This document shows, in pieces, positions 26,553 to 36,147 of a stretch of 45,554 nt of DNA. How positions within the stretch are numbered: the first letter of the stretch is position 1; every line of letters begins with the position of its first letter. The notes beneath the pieces are model-generated. The model worked only from the letters and a program-made list of their open reading frames with translations. It ran no database searches and was not told where the DNA came from. The translations under genes were made by a program, and so were the position numbers. This DNA is from Pseudomonadota bacterium (GTDB taxonomy: Bacteria; Pseudomonadota; Gammaproteobacteria; Pseudomonadales; Azotimanducaceae), in assembly GCA_027624035.1 (NCBI GenBank), contig JAQBUI010000032.1, positions 1 through 45,554 on the forward strand. The letters are read 5' to 3'.

Positions 26553-28031
26553 GTGGTTGAAAAGGTTCTAGTCCCGGACGTCGGCGAAGCCGAAGATGTT
26601 GAGGTCATCGAGATCCTGGTGAAAGAGGGCGATATCGTTGCCAGGGAGGATTCCCTGATCGTGCTGGAGTCCGACAAGGCCAGCATGGAGGTGCCATCAC
26701 CGCTGGCTGGCAAGGTGGTGTCGATCAAGGTCGCGGAGGGGGATACGGTTGAGCAGGGGGATCTGATTCTCGAAATCGAAACCGATGACACCGGATCTGA
26801 TGATCAGAACGACGCTTCGGCACAGGACGAATCTGATGAGCAGGGCGGTGATGACGCCAGCCAGGAGTCTGAGAAAGACCAGAAAGGGGAGAAAAAAGAA
26901 GATACGGAAGACCAGGAAGACCAGGAAGACCAGGAAGATCAAGAGGAACAAGAGGAACAAGAGGAACAAGAGGGACAAGAGGGACAAGAGGGACAAGAGG
27001 GACAAGAGGGACAAGAGGGACAAGAGGGACAGGAAGCCTCCACTGATAGCGAACGGCGTTCCGGAGGGGCGAACGGGCAGGCTGATGGTGACCGTGACCA
27101 GTCATCCAGTGACGGCTCACCCGTCAGCGAAAGTGGAGACAACGTCCATGCGGGACCAGCAGTTCGTAAACAGGCACGGGAATATGGGGTGCAGTTGGCA
27201 CAGGTCAAGGGCACTGGTCGGCATGGCCGCATCCTCAAAGAGGACATCCAGCAGTTTGTCGCCCGGCAGCTCAAGGGACAGGGTACTGGCAGTTCCGGAA
27301 TTCCTGCCATTCCGACTGTCGACTTCGCGAAATTCGGCGAGATCGAGCAACTGGCGTTGCCGCGCATCCGGCAGGTCAGCGCCAGGAATCTGCATCGTAG
27401 CTGGCTGAACGTACCCCATGTCACCCAGTTTGATGAGGCCGATGTGACCGACCTTGAAACGTTCCGTTCCGAGCAGAACCAGACTCTGGCGGCGGACGGC
27501 GTCAAGCTGACGCCACTGGCGTTTCTGATCAAGGCGAGCGTGGCGGCGCTCCAGGCCCATCCGCAATTCAACGCATCCATCGCGCCCGACTACAAACACC
27601 TGATCCTGAAAAAGTACTTCAATATCGGCATCGCCGTCGAGACGGAGCAGGGCCTGGTGGTACCTGTGATCAAGGGGGCTGATGGAAAGGGCGTGGTCGA
27701 GCTTGCCCGGGAAAGTGCCGCACTCGCGGCAAGGGCCAGGGACCGGAAGTTGACTGTGGATGAGATGCAGGGTGCGACCTTTACCATCTCCAGCCTTGGA
27801 GGCATCGGTGGCACGATGTTCACGCCCATCGTCAACGCGCCGGAAGTGGCTATCCTGGGTGCTTCGCGTTCAAAGGTGGCACCGGTCTGGGATGGTGAGC
27901 AGTTCGGCCCGAGGACCTTGCTGCCGCTGTCACTGTCCTATGACCATCGGGCCATCGACGGCGCCGAAGCGGCACGGTTTACCCGCTATCTGGCCTCCCT
28001 GCTGAGCGACCTTCGCAAGCTCATCCTGTGA
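26553..28031 (+). CDS. aceF: Pyruvate dehydrogenase E2, dihydrolipoamide acetyltransferase
   Basis: A 492-residue E2 with one lipoyl domain (residues 1-78, lipoylated K42 in ESDKASME), a long linker, a peripheral-subunit-binding domain (about 203-240, [24 protein letters not shown]) and the catalytic acetyltransferase domain ending with [16 protein letters not shown], which holds the active-site His. The linker is unusual: E2 linkers are normally Ala/Pro-rich, but this one is strongly acidic and contains 14 tandem E-x-Q triplets (residues 119-160). The GTG start follows AGGGGA. E. coli AceF has three lipoyl domains. No lpd gene follows, so E3 must be encoded elsewhere. Confidence 0.97.
   Translation: MVEKVLVPDVGEAEDVEVIEILVKEGDIVAREDSLIVLESDKASMEVPSPLAGKVVSIKVAEGDTVEQGDLILEIETDDTGSDDQNDASAQDESDEQGGDDASQESEKDQKGEKKEDTEDQEDQEDQEDQEEQEEQEEQEGQEGQEGQEGQEGQEGQEGQEASTDSERRSGGANGQADGDRDQSSSDGSPVSESGDNVHAGPAVRKQAREYGVQLAQVKGTGRHGRILKEDIQQFVARQLKGQGTGSSGIPAIPTVDFAKFGEIEQLALPRIRQVSARNLHRSWLNVPHVTQFDEADVTDLETFRSEQNQTLAADGVKLTPLAFLIKASVAALQAHPQFNASIAPDYKHLILKKYFNIGIAVETEQGLVVPVIKGADGKGVVELARESAALAARARDRKLTVDEMQGATFTISSLGGIGGTMFTPIVNAPEVAILGASRSKVAPVWDGEQFGPRTLLPLSLSYDHRAIDGAEAARFTRYLASLLSDLRKLIL
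26907..27032 (+). repeat. 9-bp tandem repeat in the aceF linker (14 units)
   Basis: Fourteen consecutive 9-bp units encode Glu-x-Gln triplets: four EDQ, then three EEQ, then seven EGQ. The last block is almost perfect GAGGGACAA, so the array grew by stepwise duplication. Since each unit is in frame, length can vary without loss of the protein. All six frames stay open here, giving spurious low-complexity ORFs on the opposite strand. Confidence 0.97.
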
Positions 28032-28053
28032 CGGACTGCAACTGATTCGGGGC

Positions 28054-28611
28054 TCACTTCTGCCAGAGTACCTCCTCCACATGCGTGACGCTGGCCGCAT
28101 GTCTAGCCAGCACGAACAGATAGTCAGACAGCCGGTTTAAAAACGTCAGCCCGTGGGGGTTGACCTCGCCCTCGTCGCCGAGGGCCACCACCGATCGTTC
28201 AGCGCGGCGGCAGACGGCCCTCGCCAGGTGCGCTTCTGCGATCAGCCGGGAGCCGCCCGGCAGGATGAAGTTGTCCAGGGGCGGCAGGTTGGCGTTGAGT
28301 TCATCCAGGGACTGTTCGATTGATTCTGTGTGGGTGGCGTCAATGATGGCGTATCCGGGTATGGATAGCTCGCCGCCGAGGTCAAAGATGCGATGCTGGC
28401 AGCCCCGCAGGAAATCCGCTGGTGGTTGCAGTTCCGCAACCGGCTGTTCGCGCAGGGCCTCGATGAGGATCCCGATCGCACTATTGAGTTCATCGACGTT
28501 ACCGATCGCCTCGAGTCTTGGATGGCGCTTCGAGATGCGAGTACCGTCGCCCAGGCCGGTTTCACCCTGGTCGCCGGTTCTGGTGTAGATCTTTGACAGT
28601 CGTTTCCCCAA
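28054..28611 (-). CDS. PduO-type ATP:cob(I)alamin adenosyltransferase
   Basis: A 185-residue enzyme that transfers the adenosyl group of ATP to cob(I)alamin. The N-terminal ATP loop IYTRTGDQGETGLGDGTRISK, then GNVDELNSAIG, and the helix motif RAVCRRAERSVVAL are diagnostic. The C-terminal NRLSDYLFVLAR completes the trimeric four-helix bundle. Length is normal. It is convergent with aceF, 22 bp away, and stands alone on its strand after the REC-GGDEF gene. It makes adenosylcobalamin for enzymes encoded elsewhere. Confidence 0.95.
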   Translation of the reverse strand: MGKRLSKIYTRTGDQGETGLGDGTRISKRHPRLEAIGNVDELNSAIGILIEALREQPVAELQPPADFLRGCQHRIFDLGGELSIPGYAIIDATHTESIEQSLDELNANLPPLDNFILPGGSRLIAEAHLARAVCRRAERSVVALGDEGEVNPHGLTFLNRLSDYLFVLARHAASVTHVEEVLWQK

Positions 28612-28646
28612 CTATTGTCTCCTCATCGTTTGTTACCCGAACGATT

Positions 28647-28661
28647 GCCTAAGCCTTAGGC
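28647..28661. promoter_or_regulatory. Palindrome upstream of the adenosyltransferase gene
   Basis: GCCTAAG-C-CTTAGGC is a perfect 7-bp inverted repeat with a single central base, 36 bp upstream of the adenosyltransferase start. There is no U-run, so an operator is more likely than a terminator. No cobalamin riboswitch box is seen nearby. Confidence 0.35.
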
Positions 28662-28740
28662 GTTTCACTCTCCCCAATCGGGGTTCCCAAACTGCGGTTC
28701 CTGCTGATCCGTCCAGGCCCGGGTCTGTTGGTCATCAGTC

Positions 28741-29673
28741 TCAGAGGTGGTTGACAGCGATCTGCTGCGTCGTATCTTTCAGCCCGTCGAGGGCGGCGCT
28801 GAACATTCTGCCCGGGCTTGGTGCACCGGTTTCTGCATTGCTTGCCGAAAGGCTCATGCCGATCTCCACCGGCAGGAATCCGACGGACGTACTGTAGCTC
28901 TTAAGGCTGATGCCGTCATAGATGCGCTGGAAGCAACCGGCCGTACAGCTCTCAATGCCTGGCTGCATCAGCACCAGCGCGAACAATCCTGGTGAGAAGT
29001 AGGTCACCACGTCCAGAGGGCGCACCAGGTGCTGGATGCGCTCGGAGACGGCTAGTACCAGTTCACCCGCGATGGTGGCATCGTAGGCGTCACGGATCTC
29101 CTGATAGTTCGCAATCGAGACCATCAGTACGCATACCGCACCGCCCCTGGACTCTACCTGACGTATCGAATTCTCCAGGGTCTGTTCAGCAAAAGCCTGA
29201 TTTCCGAGGCCCGTCAACGGGTCCAGCAACTGGCCCTTGCGCAGATCGTTGCACAGTTTCTGCAAGCTGCGTTCTGATTCCAGAAGGTGGTTGATCTGCG
29301 CGGAGATCCGACAGCCTGCGAGGGTCAGGTGGGTCATGACGTCAACCCTTTTGGTTCCCGTCACGCAGTCTATGCTGCGATTGAACACCTGGCTTTCAAC
29401 CTGTTCACGACTGACGGCGCCAATCAGAATCGTATAGGTATAGTGGTCTCGCTCCATGTCGATATCGCGGATTGATTCTGCAAGCTCGATGCCGGTCATG
29501 TCGCCGACGCTATTTTCTGTGATGACCACGTTGGCGGGTGCATCTTCAAGAAACTGCAGCGCATTGACGGCACCGTAACAGACACGGTTGTTGGAGAACC
29601 GGATCAGTTCATGATCAAAAAAGTCGAGAATGGAATCACCACCCTTTACGACCACTATGGGTAAGTCAAACAT
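28741..29673 (-). CDS. Degenerate receiver-GGDEF protein
   Basis: A 310-residue cytoplasmic protein. Residues 5-120 have the receiver fold, but the phospho-acceptor Asp position reads Glu (E53 in VVITENSVGDMTGIEL). Residues about 140-300 resemble a GGDEF domain, with DPLTGLGNQAFAEQTL at the start, but the catalytic GGDEF loop is replaced by a sequence ending in SPGLFALVL. It therefore is not expected to make cyclic di-GMP or to be phosphorylated normally, and may act as a binding scaffold. It is divergent from yajQ, whose product belongs to a cyclic di-GMP-binding family; a functional link is plausible but unproven. Confidence 0.82.
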   Translation of the reverse strand: MFDLPIVVVKGGDSILDFFDHELIRFSNNRVCYGAVNALQFLEDAPANVVITENSVGDMTGIELAESIRDIDMERDHYTYTILIGAVSREQVESQVFNRSIDCVTGTKRVDVMTHLTLAGCRISAQINHLLESERSLQKLCNDLRKGQLLDPLTGLGNQAFAEQTLENSIRQVESRGGAVCVLMVSIANYQEIRDAYDATIAGELVLAVSERIQHLVRPLDVVTYFSPGLFALVLMQPGIESCTAGCFQRIYDGISLKSYSTSVGFLPVEIGMSLSASNAETGAPSPGRMFSAALDGLKDTTQQIAVNHL

Positions 29674-29796
29674 GGGTCTCTGTCGCGTGCGTGGGGTCTG
29701 TTATGCTCGGGGTTTTAAGTGTAACGGATCAAGGCCAGAGTCGATACGGGTTGATTATTCGCCCTGGCGATGGGCCAGAGGAGGAAGCACAAGCCA

Positions 29797-30279
29797 ATGC
29801 CTACATTTGATGTGGTATCAGAAGTACAGAGCAACGAGGTCACGAACGCGGTAGACCAGGCCAACCGTGAACTGAAGACCCGGTTCGATTTTCGCGGCAT
29901 CGAGGCCGGGTTTGAGTGGCGTGATGGCCAGATCCATCTCTCTGCCGAGGCAGAATTCCAACTGGAGCAGATGATGGACATTCTGCGTGGCAAACTGGTC
30001 AAGCGGGGCATCGACCCCAACGTAATGGATATCCAGGACGTTGAGCATTCAGGCAAGACCTATCACCAGAATGTGGTCATACGCGAGGGGATTGACGGTG
30101 ATCTCGCGAGGCAGATCGTCAAGCTTGTGAAGGATCAGAAGATGAAGGTGCAGGTCGCAATTCAGGGAGACCAGGTTCGGGTGACCGGCAAGAAACGGGA
30201 TGATCTACAGCAGGTGATCACCCTGCTGAAGGGGGCCGATCTCAAGGTGCCGCTGCAGTTCAACAACTTCCGTGACTGA
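29797..30279 (+). CDS. yajQ: YajQ-family nucleotide/cyclic di-GMP-binding protein
   Basis: A 160-residue protein with the family start [20 protein letters not shown] and the tandem-RRM-like order (TRFDFRG, then [20 protein letters not shown], then [15 protein letters not shown] and a terminal PLQFNNFRD). I choose the ATG at 29797 because it gives the exact family N-terminus; the ATG at 29770 would add nine basic residues. AGGAGG lies twelve bases upstream, a slightly long spacing. In Xanthomonas and Pseudomonas the family binds cyclic di-GMP. ampG begins 25 bp downstream, so the two are probably cotranscribed. Confidence 0.96.
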   Translation: MPTFDVVSEVQSNEVTNAVDQANRELKTRFDFRGIEAGFEWRDGQIHLSAEAEFQLEQMMDILRGKLVKRGIDPNVMDIQDVEHSGKTYHQNVVIREGIDGDLARQIVKLVKDQKMKVQVAIQGDQVRVTGKKRDDLQQVITLLKGADLKVPLQFNNFRD

Positions 30280-30304
30280 TTCCGTGATTCACCAGGTTCA
30301 CTAG

Positions 30305-31654
30305 GTGCAGAAACTGTCGGGTACCGTTGATCAGTCGGTAAGGGTCAGTTGGCGGGACGCCCTGCTCATCTACTTTCACCGCCGGGTGATTGCGATGGCG
30401 TTTTTGGGGTTTGCCGCCGGGCTGCCCTTTCTGCTGGTTTTCTCGACCCTCACCGCCTGGCTGCGTGACGAAGCGGTCAGTCGCAGCGCCATCGGCTTTT
30501 TTGCCTGGGTCGGAATCACCTATTCGATCAAGGTGCTATGGGCACCTGTTGTGGATCGTTTGCCACTGCCTCTGCTGACGAGAGCCCTCGGCCAGCGCAG
30601 GGGCTGGATGTTGGCCGCTCAGGCGGGTATCGCGTGCGGGCTGCTGCTGATGGCGGCGGTGGGGCCCGACAACCTCTGGGTGTTGTCCGCTTGCGCGTTG
30701 CTGGTGGCGTTTTCGTCGGCCACCCAGGATGTCGCGGTGGACGCCTACCGGATTGAAGCCGTGATTGATGAATACCAGGGCGCGATGTCTGCAACCTATA
30801 TCTTCGGCTATCGGGTGGCATTACTGGCGGCCGGCGCAGGTTGCCTGTTTGTCGCTGATTTCGTCAACTGGACCGTGGCCTATCAGGTGATGGCAGCGCT
30901 GATGGCAATCGGCATGATCACAGTTCTGGTGATCGACGAGCCTGACAGGGAAGCGTACGGATTTCACCGCGATACAGAATTGGCGCTGTTGAAGGGGCAC
31001 AAACAGCCGAGGCCCCTTGTGGTCTGGTTTGTCGGTGCGGTGGTCAGCCCATTCGTTGACTTCTTCTCACGGCATGGCACGTTCGCGGTCGTGATCCTTT
31101 TATTCATTGCCGTCTTCAGACTCAGTGATATTGCAATGGGCATCATGGCAAACCCGTTCTATCTTGATATGGGCTATACCTTGTCGCAGATTGCGTCGGT
31201 CGCGAAGGTGTTTGGCTTCTTCATGACCATCGCCGGGTCCGCCCTGTGTGGCATCCTGGTCGTCAAGTGGGGAATCTATCGGCCCCTGCTGATCGGCGCG
31301 ATTGCGGTCGCGGGGACCAACCTGCTGTTCGCGGCGCTGTCATTACTGCCGCCTGAGACCGGTTACCTGGCTGTGGTCATCAGCGCAGACAATGTCAGCG
31401 GCGGGTTCGCGGCCACCGCGTTCGTCGCGTATCTGTCCAGCCTGACCAATCGAGCCTACACGGCCACCCAGTATGCGCTGTTCAGTTCTCTGATGACGCT
31501 ACCGGGGAAATTCGTGAGCGGGTTTTCGGGCCTGGTGGTGGATGGCTACGGGTATCTGCCGTTTTTTGTAGTAGCGGCCCTGATCGGGCTGCCGGCGATC
31601 ATTCTGGTCATTGTCCTGATGAGGCGGGTTGCAAGGGTGCCTCCCGGGTCATGA
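30305..31654 (+). CDS. ampG: Muropeptide MFS permease AmpG
   Basis: A 449-residue major-facilitator protein with twelve hydrophobic segments. The first block MAFLGFAAGLPFLLVFSTLTAWL, then GITYSIKVLWAPVVDRLPLP and ATQDVAVDAYRIE are typical of AmpG, which imports GlcNAc-anhydro-muropeptides for recycling. The GTG start at 30305 follows the yajQ stop closely. Together with ampD and ampE this supports an active cell-wall recycling pathway. No ampR or ampC is in the window. Confidence 0.95.
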   Translation: MQKLSGTVDQSVRVSWRDALLIYFHRRVIAMAFLGFAAGLPFLLVFSTLTAWLRDEAVSRSAIGFFAWVGITYSIKVLWAPVVDRLPLPLLTRALGQRRGWMLAAQAGIACGLLLMAAVGPDNLWVLSACALLVAFSSATQDVAVDAYRIEAVIDEYQGAMSATYIFGYRVALLAAGAGCLFVADFVNWTVAYQVMAALMAIGMITVLVIDEPDREAYGFHRDTELALLKGHKQPRPLVVWFVGAVVSPFVDFFSRHGTFAVVILLFIAVFRLSDIAMGIMANPFYLDMGYTLSQIASVAKVFGFFMTIAGSALCGILVVKWGIYRPLLIGAIAVAGTNLLFAALSLLPPETGYLAVVISADNVSGGFAATAFVAYLSSLTNRAYTATQYALFSSLMTLPGKFVSGFSGLVVDGYGYLPFFVVAALIGLPAIILVIVLMRRVARVPPGS

Positions 31655-31701
31655 CAAAAGGCTGTTTGTGGCTCCTGGGTGTTTGGCTTATGGGTGTCTT
31701 T

Positions 31702-31758
31702 ATCGCTCAGGGCTGTCTCTACCGCTCAGGGCTGTCTATACCGCTCAGGGCTGCCACT
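31702..31758. repeat. 19-bp tandem repeat, three copies
   Basis: Three consecutive 19-bp units with consensus ACCGCTCAGGGCTGTCTCT lie between the convergent ampG and atl genes. The third unit overlaps the last codons of atl. No function is evident; it may mark slippage or act at the transcript ends. Confidence 0.85.
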
Positions 31759-32050
31759 GGTATTGCCTGAGGCTGACTCTTCCGCTGACGGGGATGACGC
31801 CTTCGGCCGCCAGCCTGTCGAGTTGACGCTCGGCACCTGGGTGAGTGATTTTGCCCGCTGCGTTGATGACACGATGCCACGGCAGGGCGGTGGCGGCGGG
31901 TAGATGAGACAGGATTCGCCCGACCAGGCGGGCATGGCTGGGTATGCCAGCGAGCTTCGCGACCTGACCATAGGTGGCGACCCTGCCCGGTGGAATTTCT
32001 CGCACCACCTGCCAAACTCGGTGTTCCACCTGTGAGGTCTGTTCACTCAC
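31745..32050 (-). CDS. Alkyltransferase-like protein (ATL), MGMT DNA-binding domain
   Basis: A 101-residue protein equal to the DNA-binding half of O6-alkylguanine-DNA methyltransferase. The helix-turn-helix block PPGRVATYGQVAKLAGIPSHARLVGRIL contains the Arg finger R41. The active-site PCHR motif reads PWHR, with the Cys replaced by W58, the defining change of ATL proteins. ATLs bind O6-alkylguanine lesions and direct them to nucleotide excision repair without alkyl transfer. The last residues overlap a 19-bp tandem repeat. It diverges from groES, with the CIRCE-containing region between them. Confidence 0.95.
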   Translation of the reverse strand: MSEQTSQVEHRVWQVVREIPPGRVATYGQVAKLAGIPSHARLVGRILSHLPAATALPWHRVINAAGKITHPGAERQLDRLAAEGVIPVSGRVSLRQYQWQP

Positions 32051-32127
32051 TGTCGGGCCTCTGACCAGGCGCTACCCAGGCGATAGGAATTGGTACCCTG
32101 ATTTGTCGCTTGTTTGGCACTCTCGTC

Positions 32128-32155
32128 TTGACTCTGCTAATTCAATCCCTATCAT
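32128..32155 (+). promoter_or_regulatory. groESL promoter
   Basis: TTGACT (32128-32133), a 16-bp spacer and TATCAT (32150-32155) form a good sigma70-type promoter. The -10 element abuts the CIRCE operator, so HrcA bound there would cover the transcription start. Confidence 0.7.
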
Positions 32156-32181
32156 TAGCACTCGATTGAGGAGAGTGCTAA
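32155..32181 (+). promoter_or_regulatory. CIRCE operator (HrcA binding site)
   Basis: TTAGCACTC, nine bases, GAGTGCTAA: a perfect match to the CIRCE consensus. It lies 92 bp before the groES start and directly after the promoter -10. By known biology HrcA represses groESL here under normal temperature. Enteric bacteria lack this system, so the host is a non-enteric gammaproteobacterium or a related lineage. Confidence 0.97.
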
Positions 32182-32273
32182 TTCTTCCCTGCGGGCATGC
32201 GGAGAGGGTAGCACTGGATTCACGTTGAAACCAGGATGCCTTGTGCATCAAAAAGAGAAAATGGGAGAAGAAA

Positions 32274-32561
32274 ATGAGTATCCGTCCACTACAGGATCGT
32301 GTTGTCGTTCGGCGCACGGAAGAAGAAACCAAGTCGGCTGGTGGCATTGTGATTCCCGACTCTGCTGCGGAAAAACCGTCGCAGGGCGAAGTCATTGCCG
32401 TGGGCCCGGGCAAGAAACTCGATAACGGTACCGTCCAGGAAGTTGACCTGAAAGCCGGCGACCGGGTCCTTTTTGGTCAGTATGCAGGCAGCACGGTCAA
32501 GATTGACGGCGAAGAACTGCTCATCATGAGCGAGAGTGAAGTATTCGGTGTGGTCGAATAG
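32274..32561 (+). CDS. groS: Co-chaperonin GroES
   Basis: A 95-residue co-chaperonin that caps the GroEL ring. The sequence [32 protein letters not shown], the [10 protein letters not shown] loop and [16 protein letters not shown] are canonical. I choose the ATG at 32274, preceded by GGGAGAAG; the longer open frame from 32241 adds non-conserved residues. groEL follows after 80 bp. Regulated by the CIRCE element and the upstream promoter. Confidence 0.99.
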   Translation: MSIRPLQDRVVVRRTEEETKSAGGIVIPDSAAEKPSQGEVIAVGPGKKLDNGTVQEVDLKAGDRVLFGQYAGSTVKIDGEELLIMSESEVFGVVE

Positions 32562-32629
32562 TTCAGGACGCGCACAGGCCAAACAGAGAGCCATAGCTAA
32601 TTCAAAGCTAATTATTCACAGCTAATTGA

Positions 32630-34282
<1,653 letters not shown>

Positions 34283-34288
34283 GTCGCC

Positions 34289-34309
34289 ATCCCCGTACTG
34301 TACGGGGAT
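34289..34309. other. Hairpin just after groEL
   Basis: ATCCCCGTA / TACGGGGAT form a perfect 9-bp stem with a 3-base loop directly after the groEL stop. It has no U-run and may protect the 3' end or pause polymerase before the main terminator. Confidence 0.55.
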
Positions 34310-34320
34310 CCATCATCAAG

Positions 34321-34355
34321 AAAAAAATACCCCGCCTCAAGCGGGGTATTTTTTT
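34321..34355 (+). terminator. Rho-independent terminator of groESL
   Basis: Stem AATACCCCGC / GCGGGGTATT (34326-34335 and 34341-34350) with a CTCAA loop, flanked by a run of A on the left and seven T on the right. The A and T flanks make it potentially bidirectional. The remaining stretch to 34566 shows no gene or clear motif. Confidence 0.95.
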
Positions 34356-34566
34356 GGGTGTCTGAAGAGATTTTTGATCCCGCTGTGGGTGCATCTGAAT
34401 CATTGCTGGTATTGAGGCTCCGGAGGTTATCCAAAAATCTTGAAGGACCTGGGATTGGGGCCTGCACTTCCCGCCAGACCCGATCACTGCCCGGGGCGTT
34501 GTTGGTTCATACATCGAACCTCTCTTGACGCCCGGCTCGCTCTGGCGGAGTCGCGCTCGACCGGAT

Positions 34567-35862
34567 TCAGAATCCGTACTGTATTCCGAGGGCAATCCCG
34601 AGGGTATGGGCTTTTTTCGTGTCGAAGCGGTCTGCGACGATGCTGGCAAAGCCGTACTTGCCTTGATAGCGGAGCAACAACGATTTTCCACCGGTGTCGT
34701 ACATCATGCTGAGGTGATTGCCAATGCCAAGACCGAATCTCGGGAAGCTCATGACCTCGGTGTGGTGATAGCCGACTTTGACCGAAAGTGCAGGATGCCA
34801 TCCCGGTAGTGGCAATTCATAATCCAGTTGCCATTCCGCGCTGAAGTCCGCTCGCCATGGCAGGCTCTGGTCAAAATCCGAATTGGCAATATCGACGAAG
34901 AGATGGCGATCGACAATATTGTTGGGGCTGACCCGTTCGCCATTGACGAACTCCTGAGCGACGCCGATGGCATCGATCAGGGCGGCGTTCAGCCCAAAGC
35001 TGGCCTGAGTCCGTGGTGCCATGACCCAGTTGATCTCGTAGCCGAGATCCAGAAATTCGGCCCGCAGGGAAAGCCTGTCAGTCGCACGCCAGTCCACAAC
35101 GAGGTCATAGCTATAGCCCGACCCCTGGGGTTCGTCGGTGAAGTTTACGCCGCTGATCACGGCATTGGGCGCCCCCACCAGGACTGGTTTACGATAGAAC
35201 GGCTCCCTGAATTTCGGCTCGTCATAGGCATAGTCAATCAGCACCTCGAGTTGTACGTCTGCGACCAGGGGCACCAGTGGCGACAGGTCGCGATTGTCGG
35301 GGCGCAGGTTTTCGGTGATCGCACGGACCCGAGTGATCAGCTCATCGGTAATGGGTTCGAGGTCACCGGCGGCGCTGGCGAAGCCAGATTGAAGATCGCT
35401 CGTTTGATAGTAATGGGTGCCTGCTACACCGATGGTAAGGTCGTCTGTGATTGCCCAGTCGTAGCCGACTCTGACTCCCTGAGCTCGCACGCGCTCAACA
35501 TCCAGCCGGAGACGGTACTTTCTGTTGGTTGGCAACACGATGCCGTTTTTGGTGCTGTGGTGGAACAGCGCGGTGTCCTGTGTGAACTCCGTGATGTAGT
35601 CGAATCGGTCCACATAGGCAAGGGAAAGGCCGCGATACTGGACGCCGAACTCGAACTTGTCGTGGGTGAATGCATTGTCTCCAGGGATGAGTTTACCCTT
35701 GAAGTCGGTGGCAAACTGGTCGATCGAGACCACCTCACTGAAGGCAAACAGGTCAATGTCCGTGTGGACCCGCCAGCCGCCTGGCTCCGCTGCCGCGGTG
35801 AATGAACAAGCCGCCAGCAGGAAAGAGGTAAGCAGTGGTTTGATGTTGGCTGGGCAGGGCAT
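34567..35862 (-). CDS. Outer-membrane beta-barrel protein of unknown family
   Basis: A 431-residue exported protein. Residues 1-25 form a signal peptide (LLTSFLLAACSFTAAAE). The body alternates short polar turns with amphipathic strands rich in aromatic residues (FEFGVQYRGLSLAYVDRFDYI, VRVGYDWAITDDLTIGVAGTHYY, KSLLLRYQGKYGFASIVADRF). It ends in IQYGF, the terminal Phe required by many outer-membrane barrels for insertion by the BAM complex. I do not recognise a named family. Neighbours give no clue: it is convergent with groEL and divergent from the PuuD-like gene. It may be a porin-like channel. Confidence 0.75.
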   Translation of the reverse strand: MPCPANIKPLLTSFLLAACSFTAAAEPGGWRVHTDIDLFAFSEVVSIDQFATDFKGKLIPGDNAFTHDKFEFGVQYRGLSLAYVDRFDYITEFTQDTALFHHSTKNGIVLPTNRKYRLRLDVERVRAQGVRVGYDWAITDDLTIGVAGTHYYQTSDLQSGFASAAGDLEPITDELITRVRAITENLRPDNRDLSPLVPLVADVQLEVLIDYAYDEPKFREPFYRKPVLVGAPNAVISGVNFTDEPQGSGYSYDLVVDWRATDRLSLRAEFLDLGYEINWVMAPRTQASFGLNAALIDAIGVAQEFVNGERVSPNNIVDRHLFVDIANSDFDQSLPWRADFSAEWQLDYELPLPGWHPALSVKVGYHHTEVMSFPRFGLGIGNHLSMMYDTGGKSLLLRYQGKYGFASIVADRFDTKKAHTLGIALGIQYGF

Positions 35863-35953
35863 AGGTGACGCATACTAACGTTTTAGTGGTTCCATCGGAA
35901 GTGAATGTTGGCCCGACCGCAAGACATCAATAGTCATTTAAAAATCGCAATGT

Positions 35954-35966
35954 TATCATGATGATA
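35954..35966. promoter_or_regulatory. Palindrome between divergent genes
   Basis: TATCAT-G-ATGATA is a perfect 6-bp inverted repeat with one central base in the 285-bp divergent region (35863-36147). It sits in an AT-rich patch and could be an operator or part of a promoter. Confidence 0.4.
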
Positions 35967-36041
35967 CGCTACGAAACTGTAGTGAATCCCGCGAAAAGCA
36001 TTAAAGTCAGTCCTTGACGCATGGGATCCCAACCACGAAGT

Positions 36042-36070
36042 AACTTGCCCGACCCTGAAGTCGGCAAGTT
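36042..36070 (+). other. Hairpin in the leader of the PuuD-like gene
   Basis: AACTTGCCCGAC pairs with GTCGGCAAGTT, leaving one bulged C and a 6-base loop. It is 78 bp before the start codon and precedes a degenerate direct-repeat array. No U-run follows, so a leader structure rather than a terminator is likely. Confidence 0.5.
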
Positions 36071-36072
36071 TA

Positions 36073-36136
36073 GACAACAAGCTCGACAAAAAGAGTTAGA
36101 CCAAAAAGCTTAACAACAAGAGTCCGACAACAAGAG
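36073..36136 (+). repeat. Five degenerate 11-14-bp direct repeats in a leader
   Basis: Units GACAACAAGCTC, GACAAAAAGAGTTA, GACCAAAAAGCTTA, ACAACAAGAGTCC and GACAACAAGAG follow each other up to the ribosome binding site of the PuuD-like gene. The consensus is about GACAACAAGAGTTA. The array is unstructured and A/C-rich, which could help translation or serve as a repeated protein site. Confidence 0.75.
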
Positions 36137-36147
36137 AGGGAAACACC

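Noticed and set aside
26697..27580. Long low-complexity ORFs overlapping the aceF repeat on both strands (Leu/Ser, Leu/Val/Pro, Cys/Pro/Ser and Lys/Arg/Asp repeats)
   Set aside because: They are the 9-bp aceF repeat read in other frames, with no start signals or domain similarity.
28672..28690. CCCC-AATC-GGGG as a terminator
   Set aside because: The stem is only four pairs and there is no U-run on either strand.
28612..28740. Cobalamin riboswitch before the adenosyltransferase
   Set aside because: The region holds a palindrome, but no B12-box-like sequence or room for the full riboswitch fold.
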